Below the pieces are notes generated by a model that was not told the DNA's origin, made no database searches, and worked only from the letters and a program-made list of their open reading frames with translations. DNA of 64,000 bases from CAZMYM01 sp964620325 (lineage in GTDB: Bacteria > Bipolaricaulota > Bipolaricaulia > UBA7950 > UBA9294), in the NCBI GenBank assembly GCA_964620325.1, contig CAZUIM010000002.1, positions 1 to 64,000 on the forward strand. The letters are read 5' to 3'. Below, piece by piece: positions 24,598 to 33,107 of the stretch (the stretch's first letter is position 1; every line of letters starts with the position of its first letter). Made by a program: the position numbers and the translations under genes.

Positions 24598-25386
24598 ATG
24601 ACGCGTGATCGATACATCAACACGTCGCTGGCGAAGGCGCTGAAGCTGCTCGACCTGTTCAGCGGCGAGGAGTCGCACTACACCCTGACGGAGATGGCCC
24701 GCGCCTGCGGAACCCAAGCCGGAACGATCTACCCAATTGTCTACACTCTGGAGAAGTTCGGCTATTTGGTCCGCGACGGCAAGAACAAGCGGTACCGTTT
24801 GGGACTCAGGATTCTCGCGCACGCAAACCAGGTCCTGGCCACTCTCGACATCCGCGATCAGGCGCGCCCCGTGCTCCGTGAGCTCGCGACGACGCTGATC
24901 TGCAACGCCCACCTCGCCGTTCCTTACGAAGGGGAAGTACTGTACTTGGATCGCGAGCAGGCTGCTCCAAGTGTTGTCGTCCCGTCAGTGATCGGCTGGC
25001 GGGCCCCGCTCTACTGCACGGCCCTCGGGAAGGTGTTTCTCGCCCTTTGCCCGGAAGTCGAGGAATCGTTCTGCGGAACGGCGCTGGAGATGGTTCCGAG
25101 AACGCCCAACACCATCACCAACTTCGAGGTCTTGACGCACGAACTCCGCAGCATTCGAGAAGCCGGCTATGGCTACGATCGAGAGGAGTTCCACCTCGGA
25201 AATACGTGCATCGCAGCCCCTATACGAGACTACCGTGCGGACGTGATCGCGGCGATATCGATCTCTACGGCCACGTCACGCTTCGAGTACGAACCTCGTG
25301 AGAAATTCCTCAAGGCGGTCGTCGAAGGCGCCTGGCGGATCTCCAGCTCCCTGGGCTGCACTCGCCCCAAGCCGATCGTGGTCTGA
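24598..25386 (+). CDS. IclR-family transcriptional regulator
   Basis: A 262-residue regulator. Residues 8-85 form the winged helix: SLAKALKLLDLFSGEESHYTLTEMARACGTQAGTIYPIVYTLEKFGYLVRDGKNKRYRLGLRIL. The effector domain (about 95-255) has the usual CTALGKVFLALCPEVEE and IREAGYGYDREEFHLGNTCIAAPIRDY stretches, the latter containing the conserved small-molecule pocket. IclR proteins usually control nearby catabolic operons in response to a pathway intermediate. The shared ACAAAGA(G)CACTT motif at the two divergent promoters about 2.6 kb upstream is a candidate site for it. Confidence 0.9.
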   Translation: MTRDRYINTSLAKALKLLDLFSGEESHYTLTEMARACGTQAGTIYPIVYTLEKFGYLVRDGKNKRYRLGLRILAHANQVLATLDIRDQARPVLRELATTLICNAHLAVPYEGEVLYLDREQAAPSVVVPSVIGWRAPLYCTALGKVFLALCPEVEESFCGTALEMVPRTPNTITNFEVLTHELRSIREAGYGYDREEFHLGNTCIAAPIRDYRADVIAAISISTATSRFEYEPREKFLKAVVEGAWRISSSLGCTRPKPIVV

Positions 25387-25409
25387 GTCGCCGTGGCCCG
25401 AGCGCCCGG

Positions 25410-25437
25410 CGGCACGGTCGAACGGGGCGGCGTGCCG
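25410..25437 (+). terminator. Stem-loop after the IclR gene
   Basis: CGGCACG / CGTGCCG, 7-bp stem with a 14-base loop, 24 bases after the regulator stop. No U-tract follows, so it is at best a weak or Rho-assisted terminator. Confidence 0.35.
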
Positions 25438-25457
25438 TCGAAGCACCCCGTCATCGA

Positions 25458-25486
25458 TTGACTCCGGTGGACGTCCGGGCTAGGAT
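25458..25486 (+). promoter_or_regulatory. Promoter of the membrane-protein gene
   Basis: TTGACT, a 17-base spacer and TAGGAT; expected start near 25493, about 60 bases before the ATG at 25553. Confidence 0.5.
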
Positions 25487-25552
25487 CGAACGTGGTCTGA
25501 TCGACGCAGCGCGGAGCGGTTCGAGGGATGCGAATCCACGAGAGGAGCAGCG

Positions 25553-26215
25553 ATGTCTCGTAAGGTAGGCGGCACTGGGTTCGGTCGTGTCTTCGTCGAG
25601 GCCGGACGGTTGATCGGCGACCATCCTGTCATCCTGATTCCGGCAGTGCTCCCGGCACTCTGGATCTTCATCGCGCCCCTCGTGCGGTTGGTCAGCGTCA
25701 GGGCGCTGTTCGCAGCGTACTACGCCGGGTTTGGAGCCGGTGCTTGGCGGCTGTTCGTCTTCCTGTTGGTCTACGTCGTCCTGCTGGTTCTCAGCCAGGG
25801 ACTCACAGTGATCCTGGTACGCAACGCGGCCGAGTCCGGCTCGGCCGAACTCGCGAAGGGGTTCGAAGAGGGTTCCGGGCGCTCCGCCCCCCTTCTCATC
25901 GCGTCGTTGTCGGCCGCGTTGGTCGTCGCCGTCGGGAGTCTGGTCTTCGTCTTTCCGGGACTCGTGGCCGTCTTCTTCTTCTGGTACATCGTCCAGGCGA
26001 TCCTGATCGATGGTGAGACGGCGATCGGAGCGTTTCGCAGCAGCTTCCGGTTCGCCGCGACCTTCGCCGGCGAGACGTTCGCAATCATCCTCGCCGCGCT
26101 CGTCCTCGGCTTCGCATTCATCTACATCCCTCAGGTCGGATGGCTGCTGACGATCCCGGTCACCGGATACTTCGTGACGATGAGCACGCTCCTGTTCATC
26201 GAACGAGAGACCTGA
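25553..26215 (+). CDS. Multi-pass membrane protein of unknown function
   Basis: A 220-residue integral membrane protein with about five hydrophobic segments (roughly residues 22-45, 62-92, 112-150, 168-190 and 194-212). Between the segments lie a FxxxxxLIGDHPVILIPAVLPAL start and an ETAIGAFRSSFRFAATFAGETF motif. This pattern resembles the DUF975/YciC-like or GlpQ-membrane-domain group of poorly known proteins, but I cannot place it exactly. It has its own promoter and sits between the regulator and a C-S lyase gene. Confidence 0.7.
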   Translation: MSRKVGGTGFGRVFVEAGRLIGDHPVILIPAVLPALWIFIAPLVRLVSVRALFAAYYAGFGAGAWRLFVFLLVYVVLLVLSQGLTVILVRNAAESGSAELAKGFEEGSGRSAPLLIASLSAALVVAVGSLVFVFPGLVAVFFFWYIVQAILIDGETAIGAFRSSFRFAATFAGETFAIILAALVLGFAFIYIPQVGWLLTIPVTGYFVTMSTLLFIERET

Positions 26216-26292
26216 TCGGCCCTCGTCGCGGAACCGAAACGTTGAGATCGCCCATCGCCCCACCCACAATCGTCCACGGAGGATGAGGGGCG

Positions 26293-27480
26293 ATGGCAGA
26301 TCACGGCAATCCGGTCGGAAGCGAGAGCCGATTCGACCGGATCGTCGACCGTCGCGGGACGGACAGCATCAAGTGGTCCCGATACGAGTCCGACGTCCTC
26401 CCGATGTGGGTCGCCGACATGGACTTTCCCGCACCGACCGTGGTGATCGAAGCGCTTACGGAGCGCGTTTCCCACGGGATCTTCGGCTATCCATCCGAAC
26501 CGCCCGAGCTTCGGGAGATCTTCGTCGACCGAATGAAGCGTCTCTACGATTGGACCGTCGCGCCGGAGTCCCTCGTCTTCCTCCCGAACGTCGTCGTCGC
26601 GTTCAACCTCGCCTGTCAGACCGCGACGTCCGCCGGGGACGGCGTGACCTTCCAGACGCCGATCTACTTCCCGATCCTCCGCGTTCCGAAGAACGCCGGG
26701 CTGACGTCGAACCCGACGGAGCTTCGGCGAGGTCCTTCGGGCCGCTACGAGATCGACTTCGACGCCTTCGAGGCAGCGATGATGAAGCGAACGCGCGTCT
26801 TCGTGCTGTGCAATCCACACAACCCGGTCAGCCGTGTCTTCCGGCGCGAAGAGCTCGAACGGATGGCCGAGATCTGCCTCCGACACGACGTGGTCGTCTG
26901 CTCCGACGAGATCCACGCCGATTTCGCCTACGACGGTCGCCGTCACGTTCCGATCGCGTCGCTCGATCGCCAGATCGCTCGTCGGTCGGTGACGCTGTTC
27001 GCGCCGAACAAGAGCTTCAACATCGCCGGGGTGTCGAGCGCGGTCGCCGTCGTCCCGGACGAGGAGATGCGTCGTCGTCTGATCGACGCGCAGAAGGGGC
27101 TCGTTCCGCACGTCGGCGTCCTGAACTACACCGCCTCCGTCGCCGCCTATCGAGACGGAGATGCGTGGCTCGAGGAACTCGTCTCCTACCTGGAGGGGAA
27201 TCGCGACGCACTCGCGCGGTTCGTCGCAGAGAATCTACCGGACATCCGGCTCACGCCGGTCGAGGGGACCTACCTCGCCTGGCTCGACTGCCGGGGAGCG
27301 ATCGACGAGAACCCGCACGAGTACCTCTTGCGCGAGGGCCGCGTCGCCGTGAACGACGGCGCCGCGTTCGGACCGGGCGGAGAAGGATTCGTCCGCCTGA
27401 ACTTCGCCTGCCCTCGTGTGAGGTTGCTCGACGGCATGCGACGAATCCGAGACGCAATCCGCCGAAACTCGTCGTCCTGA
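26293..27480 (+). CDS. patB: MalY/PatB-type cystathionine beta-lyase (C-S lyase)
   Basis: A 395-residue PLP enzyme with the MalY/PatB signature near the N-terminus: DSIKWSRYESDVLPMWVADMDFPAP (about 24-48). CNPHNPVSRVF, CSDEIHADFAYDGRRHVPIASLD and the lysine motif APNKSFNIAGVSSAVAV (about 237-253) follow. The enzyme cleaves C-S bonds of cystathionine or cysteine conjugates to release a thiol, pyruvate and ammonia. It may serve methionine metabolism or, given the ATC-hydrolase-like gene nearby, sulfur amino-acid breakdown. Confidence 0.9.
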   Translation: MADHGNPVGSESRFDRIVDRRGTDSIKWSRYESDVLPMWVADMDFPAPTVVIEALTERVSHGIFGYPSEPPELREIFVDRMKRLYDWTVAPESLVFLPNVVVAFNLACQTATSAGDGVTFQTPIYFPILRVPKNAGLTSNPTELRRGPSGRYEIDFDAFEAAMMKRTRVFVLCNPHNPVSRVFRREELERMAEICLRHDVVVCSDEIHADFAYDGRRHVPIASLDRQIARRSVTLFAPNKSFNIAGVSSAVAVVPDEEMRRRLIDAQKGLVPHVGVLNYTASVAAYRDGDAWLEELVSYLEGNRDALARFVAENLPDIRLTPVEGTYLAWLDCRGAIDENPHEYLLREGRVAVNDGAAFGPGGEGFVRLNFACPRVRLLDGMRRIRDAIRRNSSS

Positions 27481-27816
27481 TTCAAGAGGGCTCGTCGACT
27501 CACTCAACACGTCACCCGTATGATGACGGGGCGATCGTTTCCCACTTCACGGGATCCCCGCGAACACCATCGGAGTGACGACGAAGCTCGGCCGGACCAT
27601 CCGGTGGGAGTCCGCTCAGAACGTCCGCAGCGAGCAGTTCCTCGCCACGATCCCCATTCCGGCGATCATCGGACTTACCGTCTTCGCTGCGAAGGAAATC
27701 ATGGAGGGCGGCGAGGCGCTTCGTGAGACGAGAGCGCGGCGCCTCCCTTCAGGAGGCTCGATGTGCCACCGACGTGCACGAAAACTCGGTCCACATCGAA
27801 CGGTCTCCGGGGGCGT
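27481..27816 (+). other. Gap with a possible gene remnant
   Basis: 336 bases between the C-S lyase and the cyclase. A GTG-started frame from 27575 gives about 50 plausible residues (RTIRWESAQNVRSEQFL, then a hydrophobic IPAIIGLTVFAAKEIME) but then runs without a stop deep into the antisense of the cyclase gene. It may be a frame-broken small membrane peptide. A GCCTCC / GGAGGC hairpin follows near 27740. No confident gene. Confidence 0.35.
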
Positions 27817-28776
27817 CTATCGCGAGGTCCCGGACTTCAGAGCGTTCAGTTTCTCGACGAACCGCTCCGCCTGTCCGAGATCGATCTGTTCCTTCTCGAG
27901 GGCGAGCCTCTTCCCCGATGGAAGCTGGATGACGAGCTTCCCGCCTCGCAATGTCGCCTCGACGTCCTCCAGTCCATGCTCGACGCCGAGCCCGGCGCTC
28001 GACTGGAACGAGTCGATCCACTGCGGCAGCCGGCGTGAAAGCTGTCGGGCGACCTGCCGCCTAAGGTTGGCGACCGGCCCTCGCACGTCGGACTCGGCCT
28101 CGGCGAGGAGCTTTTCCTGCGCCTGTTGAAGCCTCAACTCGACCGACTTCGCGAACTCGAGAACGAGCCTGTCGTCCTCCGTCAGGACCACGTTGAGGCT
28201 TCCGTCCGACACGTTCAGGTTCGCAACCTCTTCCCGCCAGACGAACTCGAACAGGGTGTGCGTTCCGAGCCCCTTGATCTCGTGTTCGCCCAGGTCCCGC
28301 AACCGGAAGCCGCCGCTGAAGGCGGCCAACTCGCGAAGCGACGAGGAAACGAGGATCTGCCCTCCCTTCGCCAGATCGGCCAGTCGCTTGGCGAAGTTCA
28401 CCGAGTGGCCGAACACGTCGTCGCCGGTGTGGAGGACGCTCCCCCACGACATGCCGATCCCGGCGGAGAGCGGCTCATCCTCGTGCTCGGCGTTGTAGGC
28501 GCTGAGTGCCTCCTGCATCGCGGCCGCACAGCGTAGCGCGACGTCGGCGCTCTCGTGCGAGGTCATCACCCCGTCGCCGTACGTCTTCAGGACTCTCCCG
28601 CCACCGTCGTTCACCTGTCGCGCGATGAGGTCGACGAACCGAGTCGCGAGGCGGAAGGCCTCCCGGTCTCCGCGCTCGGCGGTGTAGGAGGTGAAACCTC
28701 GCAGATCACTGAACCCGATCGCGAGTGGTTGCTCGTCGACATCCGCTCCGGCAATCTGGCGGGAACCCTCCGGCAT
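27817..28776 (-). CDS. Class III adenylate/guanylate cyclase
   Basis: A 319-residue soluble protein. Residues 18-185 form the cyclase catalytic domain: FSDLRGFTSYTAERGD with the first metal-binding aspartate, VLKTYGDGVMTSHESADVAL with the second, and GMSWGSVLHTGDDVFGHSVNFAKRLADLAKGGQILVSSS. Both aspartates and the transition-state arginine region are present, so the domain should be active. The C-terminal 130 residues are alpha-helical, charged and of no known family. The start is at MPEGSRQ (28776). It follows the giant FlgD-tail protein by 87 bases. A CRP-like site lies in the 34.3 kb intergenic region. Confidence 0.85.
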   Translation of the reverse strand: MPEGSRQIAGADVDEQPLAIGFSDLRGFTSYTAERGDREAFRLATRFVDLIARQVNDGGGRVLKTYGDGVMTSHESADVALRCAAAMQEALSAYNAEHEDEPLSAGIGMSWGSVLHTGDDVFGHSVNFAKRLADLAKGGQILVSSSLRELAAFSGGFRLRDLGEHEIKGLGTHTLFEFVWREEVANLNVSDGSLNVVLTEDDRLVLEFAKSVELRLQQAQEKLLAEAESDVRGPVANLRRQVARQLSRRLPQWIDSFQSSAGLGVEHGLEDVEATLRGGKLVIQLPSGKRLALEKEQIDLGQAERFVEKLNALKSGTSR

Positions 28777-28863
28777 GATGCCCCGAGTATAGCCGAGGGA
28801 AGCACATGGAGAATGAGGTGTGCCGCGCGGACCCGAGGGCCCGCGCGGCACGCAGATGGAGGT

Positions 28864-31800
28864 TCAGCGTCGGACGAAGAGCGTTCCCTTCCCCCGGAAG
28901 GTCTCCCCGCTTCCGGAGGCAACGACGACGTACAGGTAGGCGCCGTTGGCGACGAGATCGCCCCGCTCGTTTCGACCGTCCCACGTGAGGCCGAGAACGT
29001 TCTCGCCTTCGCCGCTCCACAGCCGGCGTCCGGTCAGATCGTAGACGGACACGGTGAACATCTCCGGCAGTCCTTCCCCGACGAACGAGAATCGGACGAC
29101 ATCGTCGAACGGGTTCGGCGCGGAGTAGAAGCGCTCCACGTTCAAGACATCGGCGACGATCTGAACGGTCGCAGAACTCGTGTCGCTCGGGTCCGACGGG
29201 TCGGTGTAGATCGCCGTCAGCGTCTCCCCAGCGCCGCACAGGATTTCGAGCGGGCCGGCGAGGAACGCCGCAGCTCCTCCGCTCGGATACGGGACGAGAT
29301 CGTAGGCAACTCCGTTGATCACCAACCCTTGGGGGATCGATCCGGCGCCGGCCAACGAAGAGTCGACAACCTTTACGTAGATCGGATCGCCCGCGACGTA
29401 GGCGGCAACATCGTTCCCGGACTCGTCCACGAACGTGGTCGACGATCCGGCCATCATCGCGCCACCGATTCCGACCTTGATCGCGGCCCACGCCACGTCC
29501 GAGTGGTTCGACGGATCCTGATACGCCGCGAGAATCGTGTCGCCCGGCAGAACACCGAGCGTCGGCACGCAATCGTATCGATCGACCAAATCGAGACACG
29601 TCACGCTGACGAAGTCCCCGGTGGCGACGCCGGTTTCAAGCAGATCGACCGGTGCCCATCGCCCGTTCCGTGGATTCAAGACGTACGTCTTCGCCCACGT
29701 CCCGCTGCGGAAGATGTTCGTGTCGCCGAGAAGGTCGTTCACGATGTGAACGTCGATCTCGTCGTACCCGCATCCGTCGAGGTGGTTGCCGTCGAAGTCG
29801 ATCGGACCGAACGGCAGGTTCTGGCCGTTCCCACCGGTTCCGTCCCAGAATCCGCTGATCCGCTCCCGGCGCAGCTGATCCTCGTCCTGATCCGGATCGA
29901 CCACCTCGATGAAGACGCAATCGCTGTTGACGTACCCGTTCACCCGGTTCCCCTGGCGATCGAGGAAGTACATCGTCAGCTCGTCCCCGTCGTAGACCTG
30001 CGTGTCGCCGACTTTGAGAACGGAGAACGAGACGTCGTTCGCCACCCGGAGCCGCTCGATCCGAGGCGGGAATGCCACGTTCACATCGCGGTCTCCGAGG
30101 AGCGCCAAGTCGTCGGACCGATAGATCGCGTCGACATAGCGGGCGTAGATCGAGTCTTCGTTGAACGCTTCCAGTTCCCAGTTGTCGAGTTCGAGCGAGT
30201 ACCCGCCTTTCGAACCCGGATCTCCGACGCCGAGCGCGTCCCAGACCGAGATGAGCGACATCCCGATGTGTGTGAAGAAGATCGGCGAGTTGCTCGACAT
30301 CTCGTCGAGAATCAGCCACTCGGTGTCGTCGACCTCGTGCGGGTCGCAGACCTGGACGACGGCGATCTCCGGACAGCAGGGGTCGGTGTTCGCGTTCGCG
30401 TCGACGACCTCGATGTAGACCGGGTCCCTACCGAGCCAGAAGATCTCCTGGCTCTCCCGCGCATAGTCGGTGAACCGGAGGCGGCTGTGGCTGCGCTCCT
30501 CGATGTAGGCGACGGAGAGCTTGAAGTCATCCTGATCGTTCGGATCGACGTAGTAGGCGACGAGGACGTCGCGCGGCACGAGCGACTCGAATCCGAGATC
30601 CTCGAGGATGCTGTTGAGCCGGACCTCGAAGATGCCCGTGTTGGCACCGGTCTCGGTCGCGTAGAACATCACCCGGGTGACCCCGCTGTCGCTCGCCGTA
30701 TCGAACGTCGTCACGTTGTTCTCGCCCTCGGTCGGGTAGTCGATGTAGTAGGTTCCCACCTCGTTCGGCTGATCGCTCCCGTCGGCCGCCAAGTCGATCC
30801 AGTTGTCTCGCTCGTCCACGTTCGCGTCCGGATCGTAGCAGTGATAGATGTTGTACCACTCGATCGCCTGGTCGTGCGCCTCCGCCGTCGCGGCGACTCC
30901 GTAGTTTCCGACCGCCGAGACGACGCCGCCGTAGCGCTTCAGCATGCAGAAGTCGTTCGCCGAGGTCGGATCGCCCGCGGGCGGGTTCCAGGTTCCCGGG
31001 TTCACCAGGACGAAGACCGGGACCATTTCGACCCGCGAGGAATCGAGGTTCTCGTCCTCGTCGACGACGGTGATCGTCGCCGCCTCGTTGGCGTCGCGGT
31101 AGACCTCTCGCCCCCAGGAGATCGTCGCTTCGGCGTCGGTGATCTTCGCCTGGGCGAGCGCGACGTCACTCGGATCGTCCTGATCGACGTAGAGGCCGAT
31201 CAACGTGTCCATGTTCTCAAACCGACCGAGCATGTACTCCTCGGCGTCGGCCGCGCCGTCCCCCGGTGGAAGATTCGCGCCACCGGGCGGCACCTCGCTT
31301 CCCGGAGCGGTCGCGAGGACGAACCGCTGGAGGGCGTCGACCCAAACACGATCGTCGCCGACGTCGTCGGCGTCTTCAACCGTGTCGGCGTACAGGTAGC
31401 CGCCCCACCGAAAGTCGGTCGGAACCACGTCGGGGCCGACCCCCTCGTACGGGCCGACGATGTGTGCCTGCTCTCTCCCGACGCCAGAAAACGCGACGCG
31501 CGTTCCGATCTGGAAAGCGCGTGCGCTGACGAACAGGCCGGTCGTGCTGTCGACCTCCTCCAGGTAATCGGCCCCGAGCCAACCGGCCGTCTTCCCGGGC
31601 CAGTGTCCCTTGTACGGTTGGTAGTTCGGATCGCCGAACGGATCCCCCTCGGCGTCGCCAGCGTCGGTCAGATAGCTGCGCCAGACGATGTGGGCGCCGG
31701 TCTTCGAATCGAACACCTTGATGTCCGTCCAGATCTTGTCGCGCACGTCGCAATCGATGTCCTCATCGGGGTCGTAGACCACGATCCAGATGGAATCTCC

Positions 31801-31950
31801 CTCCCGAACCTTCGTCACGCGGTTCTCGCCGTTCTTGTCCGACGCGAAGAACAGCTCGGCGTCGGTGGCGAGTCCGGCAATCGGCAGGAGGATCACAATC
31901 GAGACGATAAGGGCCGCTGTGACCTTCCACCCTGCGTTCACGATGTCCAT
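28864..31950 (-). CDS. Giant secreted repeat protein with FlgD-like C-terminal domain
   Basis: A 1028-residue exported protein with an N-terminal Sec signal (residues 1-28). The mature part is built of about five long repeats. Each opens with a strand such as ITVVDEDENLDS, IEVVDANANTDP or IEVVDPDQDEDQ and closes with a motif such as YVDQDDPSDVALAQAKI, YYVDPNDQDDFKLSV, YQDPSNHSDVAWAAI or YTDPSDPSDTSSATV (closings near residues 252, 467, 607 (degenerate), 810 and 915). The acidic D-x-D-x-N-x-D runs may bind calcium. The last 75 residues (VSVYDLTGRRLWSGEGENVLGLTWDGRNERGDLVANGAYLY) are a FlgD Ig-like/secretion-type domain. Probable surface-layer or adhesion protein, next to the exosortase H genes. 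The start at 31950 follows an AGAAGG site. Confidence 0.8.
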   Translation of the reverse strand: MDIVNAGWKVTAALIVSIVILLPIAGLATDAELFFASDKNGENRVTKVREGDSIWIVVYDPDEDIDCDVRDKIWTDIKVFDSKTGAHIVWRSYLTDAGDAEGDPFGDPNYQPYKGHWPGKTAGWLGADYLEEVDSTTGLFVSARAFQIGTRVAFSGVGREQAHIVGPYEGVGPDVVPTDFRWGGYLYADTVEDADDVGDDRVWVDALQRFVLATAPGSEVPPGGANLPPGDGAADAEEYMLGRFENMDTLIGLYVDQDDPSDVALAQAKITDAEATISWGREVYRDANEAATITVVDEDENLDSSRVEMVPVFVLVNPGTWNPPAGDPTSANDFCMLKRYGGVVSAVGNYGVAATAEAHDQAIEWYNIYHCYDPDANVDERDNWIDLAADGSDQPNEVGTYYIDYPTEGENNVTTFDTASDSGVTRVMFYATETGANTGIFEVRLNSILEDLGFESLVPRDVLVAYYVDPNDQDDFKLSVAYIEERSHSRLRFTDYARESQEIFWLGRDPVYIEVVDANANTDPCCPEIAVVQVCDPHEVDDTEWLILDEMSSNSPIFFTHIGMSLISVWDALGVGDPGSKGGYSLELDNWELEAFNEDSIYARYVDAIYRSDDLALLGDRDVNVAFPPRIERLRVANDVSFSVLKVGDTQVYDGDELTMYFLDRQGNRVNGYVNSDCVFIEVVDPDQDEDQLRRERISGFWDGTGGNGQNLPFGPIDFDGNHLDGCGYDEIDVHIVNDLLGDTNIFRSGTWAKTYVLNPRNGRWAPVDLLETGVATGDFVSVTCLDLVDRYDCVPTLGVLPGDTILAAYQDPSNHSDVAWAAIKVGIGGAMMAGSSTTFVDESGNDVAAYVAGDPIYVKVVDSSLAGAGSIPQGLVINGVAYDLVPYPSGGAAAFLAGPLEILCGAGETLTAIYTDPSDPSDTSSATVQIVADVLNVERFYSAPNPFDDVVRFSFVGEGLPEMFTVSVYDLTGRRLWSGEGENVLGLTWDGRNERGDLVANGAYLYVVVASGSGETFRGKGTLFVRR

Positions 31951-31973
31951 CCTTCTCACTCCCTTGGGCCCCA

Positions 31974-32558
31974 TTACCCTTCCGCACCGATCGGTCCGGC
32001 GGATTGGGATCGCTCCCTCTCGGTTGCATCGACTCGGACGGATCGGAGGAGTCGCCTCCACGCTCCGGCCGTCAGCAGAATCCAGATCGTGATCGGAGAT
32101 GCTTCCCACAGAATCCTCACCGCCACCTGCAACGCCTCGAGCGTCTGCCCCCCGGAGACGGCGTACATCAACTCGACCGATGAAACCAGGTACGCAACGT
32201 GGAGGCAGTAGAGCCCCGCCAGACCGCCGACCGTGCGCGCCAAGCGACGACGAAGGCCGAGGCCGGGCGTCGCGGCGAAGAGCGCGATCAGCGGAACGAT
32301 CGCGAAGAAGACGTACGGCTCGAACGTCACCACCGGAGTGATCCGCCCTTCGCCGACGATTCGATACACGTCGAGTTCGCCTCCTCGCACGTCGAGAACG
32401 GTGGCGTTCGGGGCCTCCACCAACCGGAAGACCGAGCGGGCGACCGTCGAGACTGCCGACGTATAGAGCGGCGCGACCCACGGCCAGAGCGCGATGAGCA
32501 CCAGCAGCGAAACGAGGAGGATCGCGACAAACCGAAGAAGGGCACGGGACCAGGTCAT
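31974..32558 (-). CDS. Exosortase H-associated membrane protein
   Basis: A 194-residue protein with four or five membrane helices (about residues 6-29, 72-93, 103-125 and 145-165). The segment between the first and second helices (APNATVLDVRGGELDVYRI) faces outside. It lies 2 bases after the exosortase H gene in the same direction. Exosortase H genes are often accompanied by such a membrane protein of unknown activity; I assign it by position and topology. Confidence 0.7.
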   Translation of the reverse strand: MTWSRALLRFVAILLVSLLVLIALWPWVAPLYTSAVSTVARSVFRLVEAPNATVLDVRGGELDVYRIVGEGRITPVVTFEPYVFFAIVPLIALFAATPGLGLRRRLARTVGGLAGLYCLHVAYLVSSVELMYAVSGGQTLEALQVAVRILWEASPITIWILLTAGAWRRLLRSVRVDATERERSQSAGPIGAEG

Positions 32559-32560
32559 CG

Positions 32561-33100
32561 TCAACGCGACACCTCCTCCCGTCGCGTCGATCGTCCCCAA
32601 ACCCCGACCCAGAAGAGCCAGAGCAGAACGGCGAGAACGACGAGCAGCGATTGCCAGACGAGCAGGTGGAACGTATCGAGGAGGTTCGGGAGGTGGACGC
32701 CAATGAAATAGAGGCTGACGAGCCGTACGACGTTGAGGACGAACATCCCCCCGATCCCGAGGGTCGCACCGATGAGCTTCGCTCGAATCCCCGCGGGAAA
32801 CGCGATCACGGCGACGAGGAACAACCCGGTGATGAATAGCCCGGTGCAGGCTGTCACGACCGTGATCCCGAACCGCTCCGTCGCCACGACATTCCCTTCG
32901 ACGAACGGAGCCTCGCCGAAAACCGTGAGGATCGCTCCGGTGACCCGGGCGAGCCCGCCCTGGATCCCGGCCATGAGGCCATCCGAACATGCGACGGCAA
33001 TCAGAACGATCACGACGCCCGCGCAGAGCGCGAGCCTCGGCCAGAGGCCGCCCCGCAGGCGTCGACTCGAGTTCGTCCAGGTCCGGCGCTGCGCGTTCAT
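32561..33100 (-). CDS. xrtH: Exosortase H (IPTLxxWG-CTERM-specific)
   Basis: A 179-residue multi-pass membrane cysteine transpeptidase. The exosortase/archaeosortase triad is visible: Cys85 in VVTACTGLF, Arg126 in NVVRLVSLY and His145 in DTFHLLVWQ. Length and motif spacing match exosortase H. It cleaves substrates carrying a C-terminal IPTLxxWG sorting signal after export and probably moves them to a surface anchor. The substrate gene lies immediately upstream and ends in APTLSEWG plus a helix and an Arg-rich tail, which is direct support for the specificity. Confidence 0.85.
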   Translation of the reverse strand: MNAQRRTWTNSSRRLRGGLWPRLALCAGVVIVLIAVACSDGLMAGIQGGLARVTGAILTVFGEAPFVEGNVVATERFGITVVTACTGLFITGLFLVAVIAFPAGIRAKLIGATLGIGGMFVLNVVRLVSLYFIGVHLPNLLDTFHLLVWQSLLVVLAVLLWLFWVGVWGRSTRREEVSR

Positions 33101-33107
33101 CGGTCCC

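Noticed and set aside
28555..32211. 1218-codon open frame on the plus strand opposite the giant FlgD-tail protein
   Set aside because: It is the mirror of an acidic GC-rich gene: the protein is D/V/R-rich without domains, has no ribosome site, and the minus-strand frame has a signal peptide, repeats and a FlgD domain.
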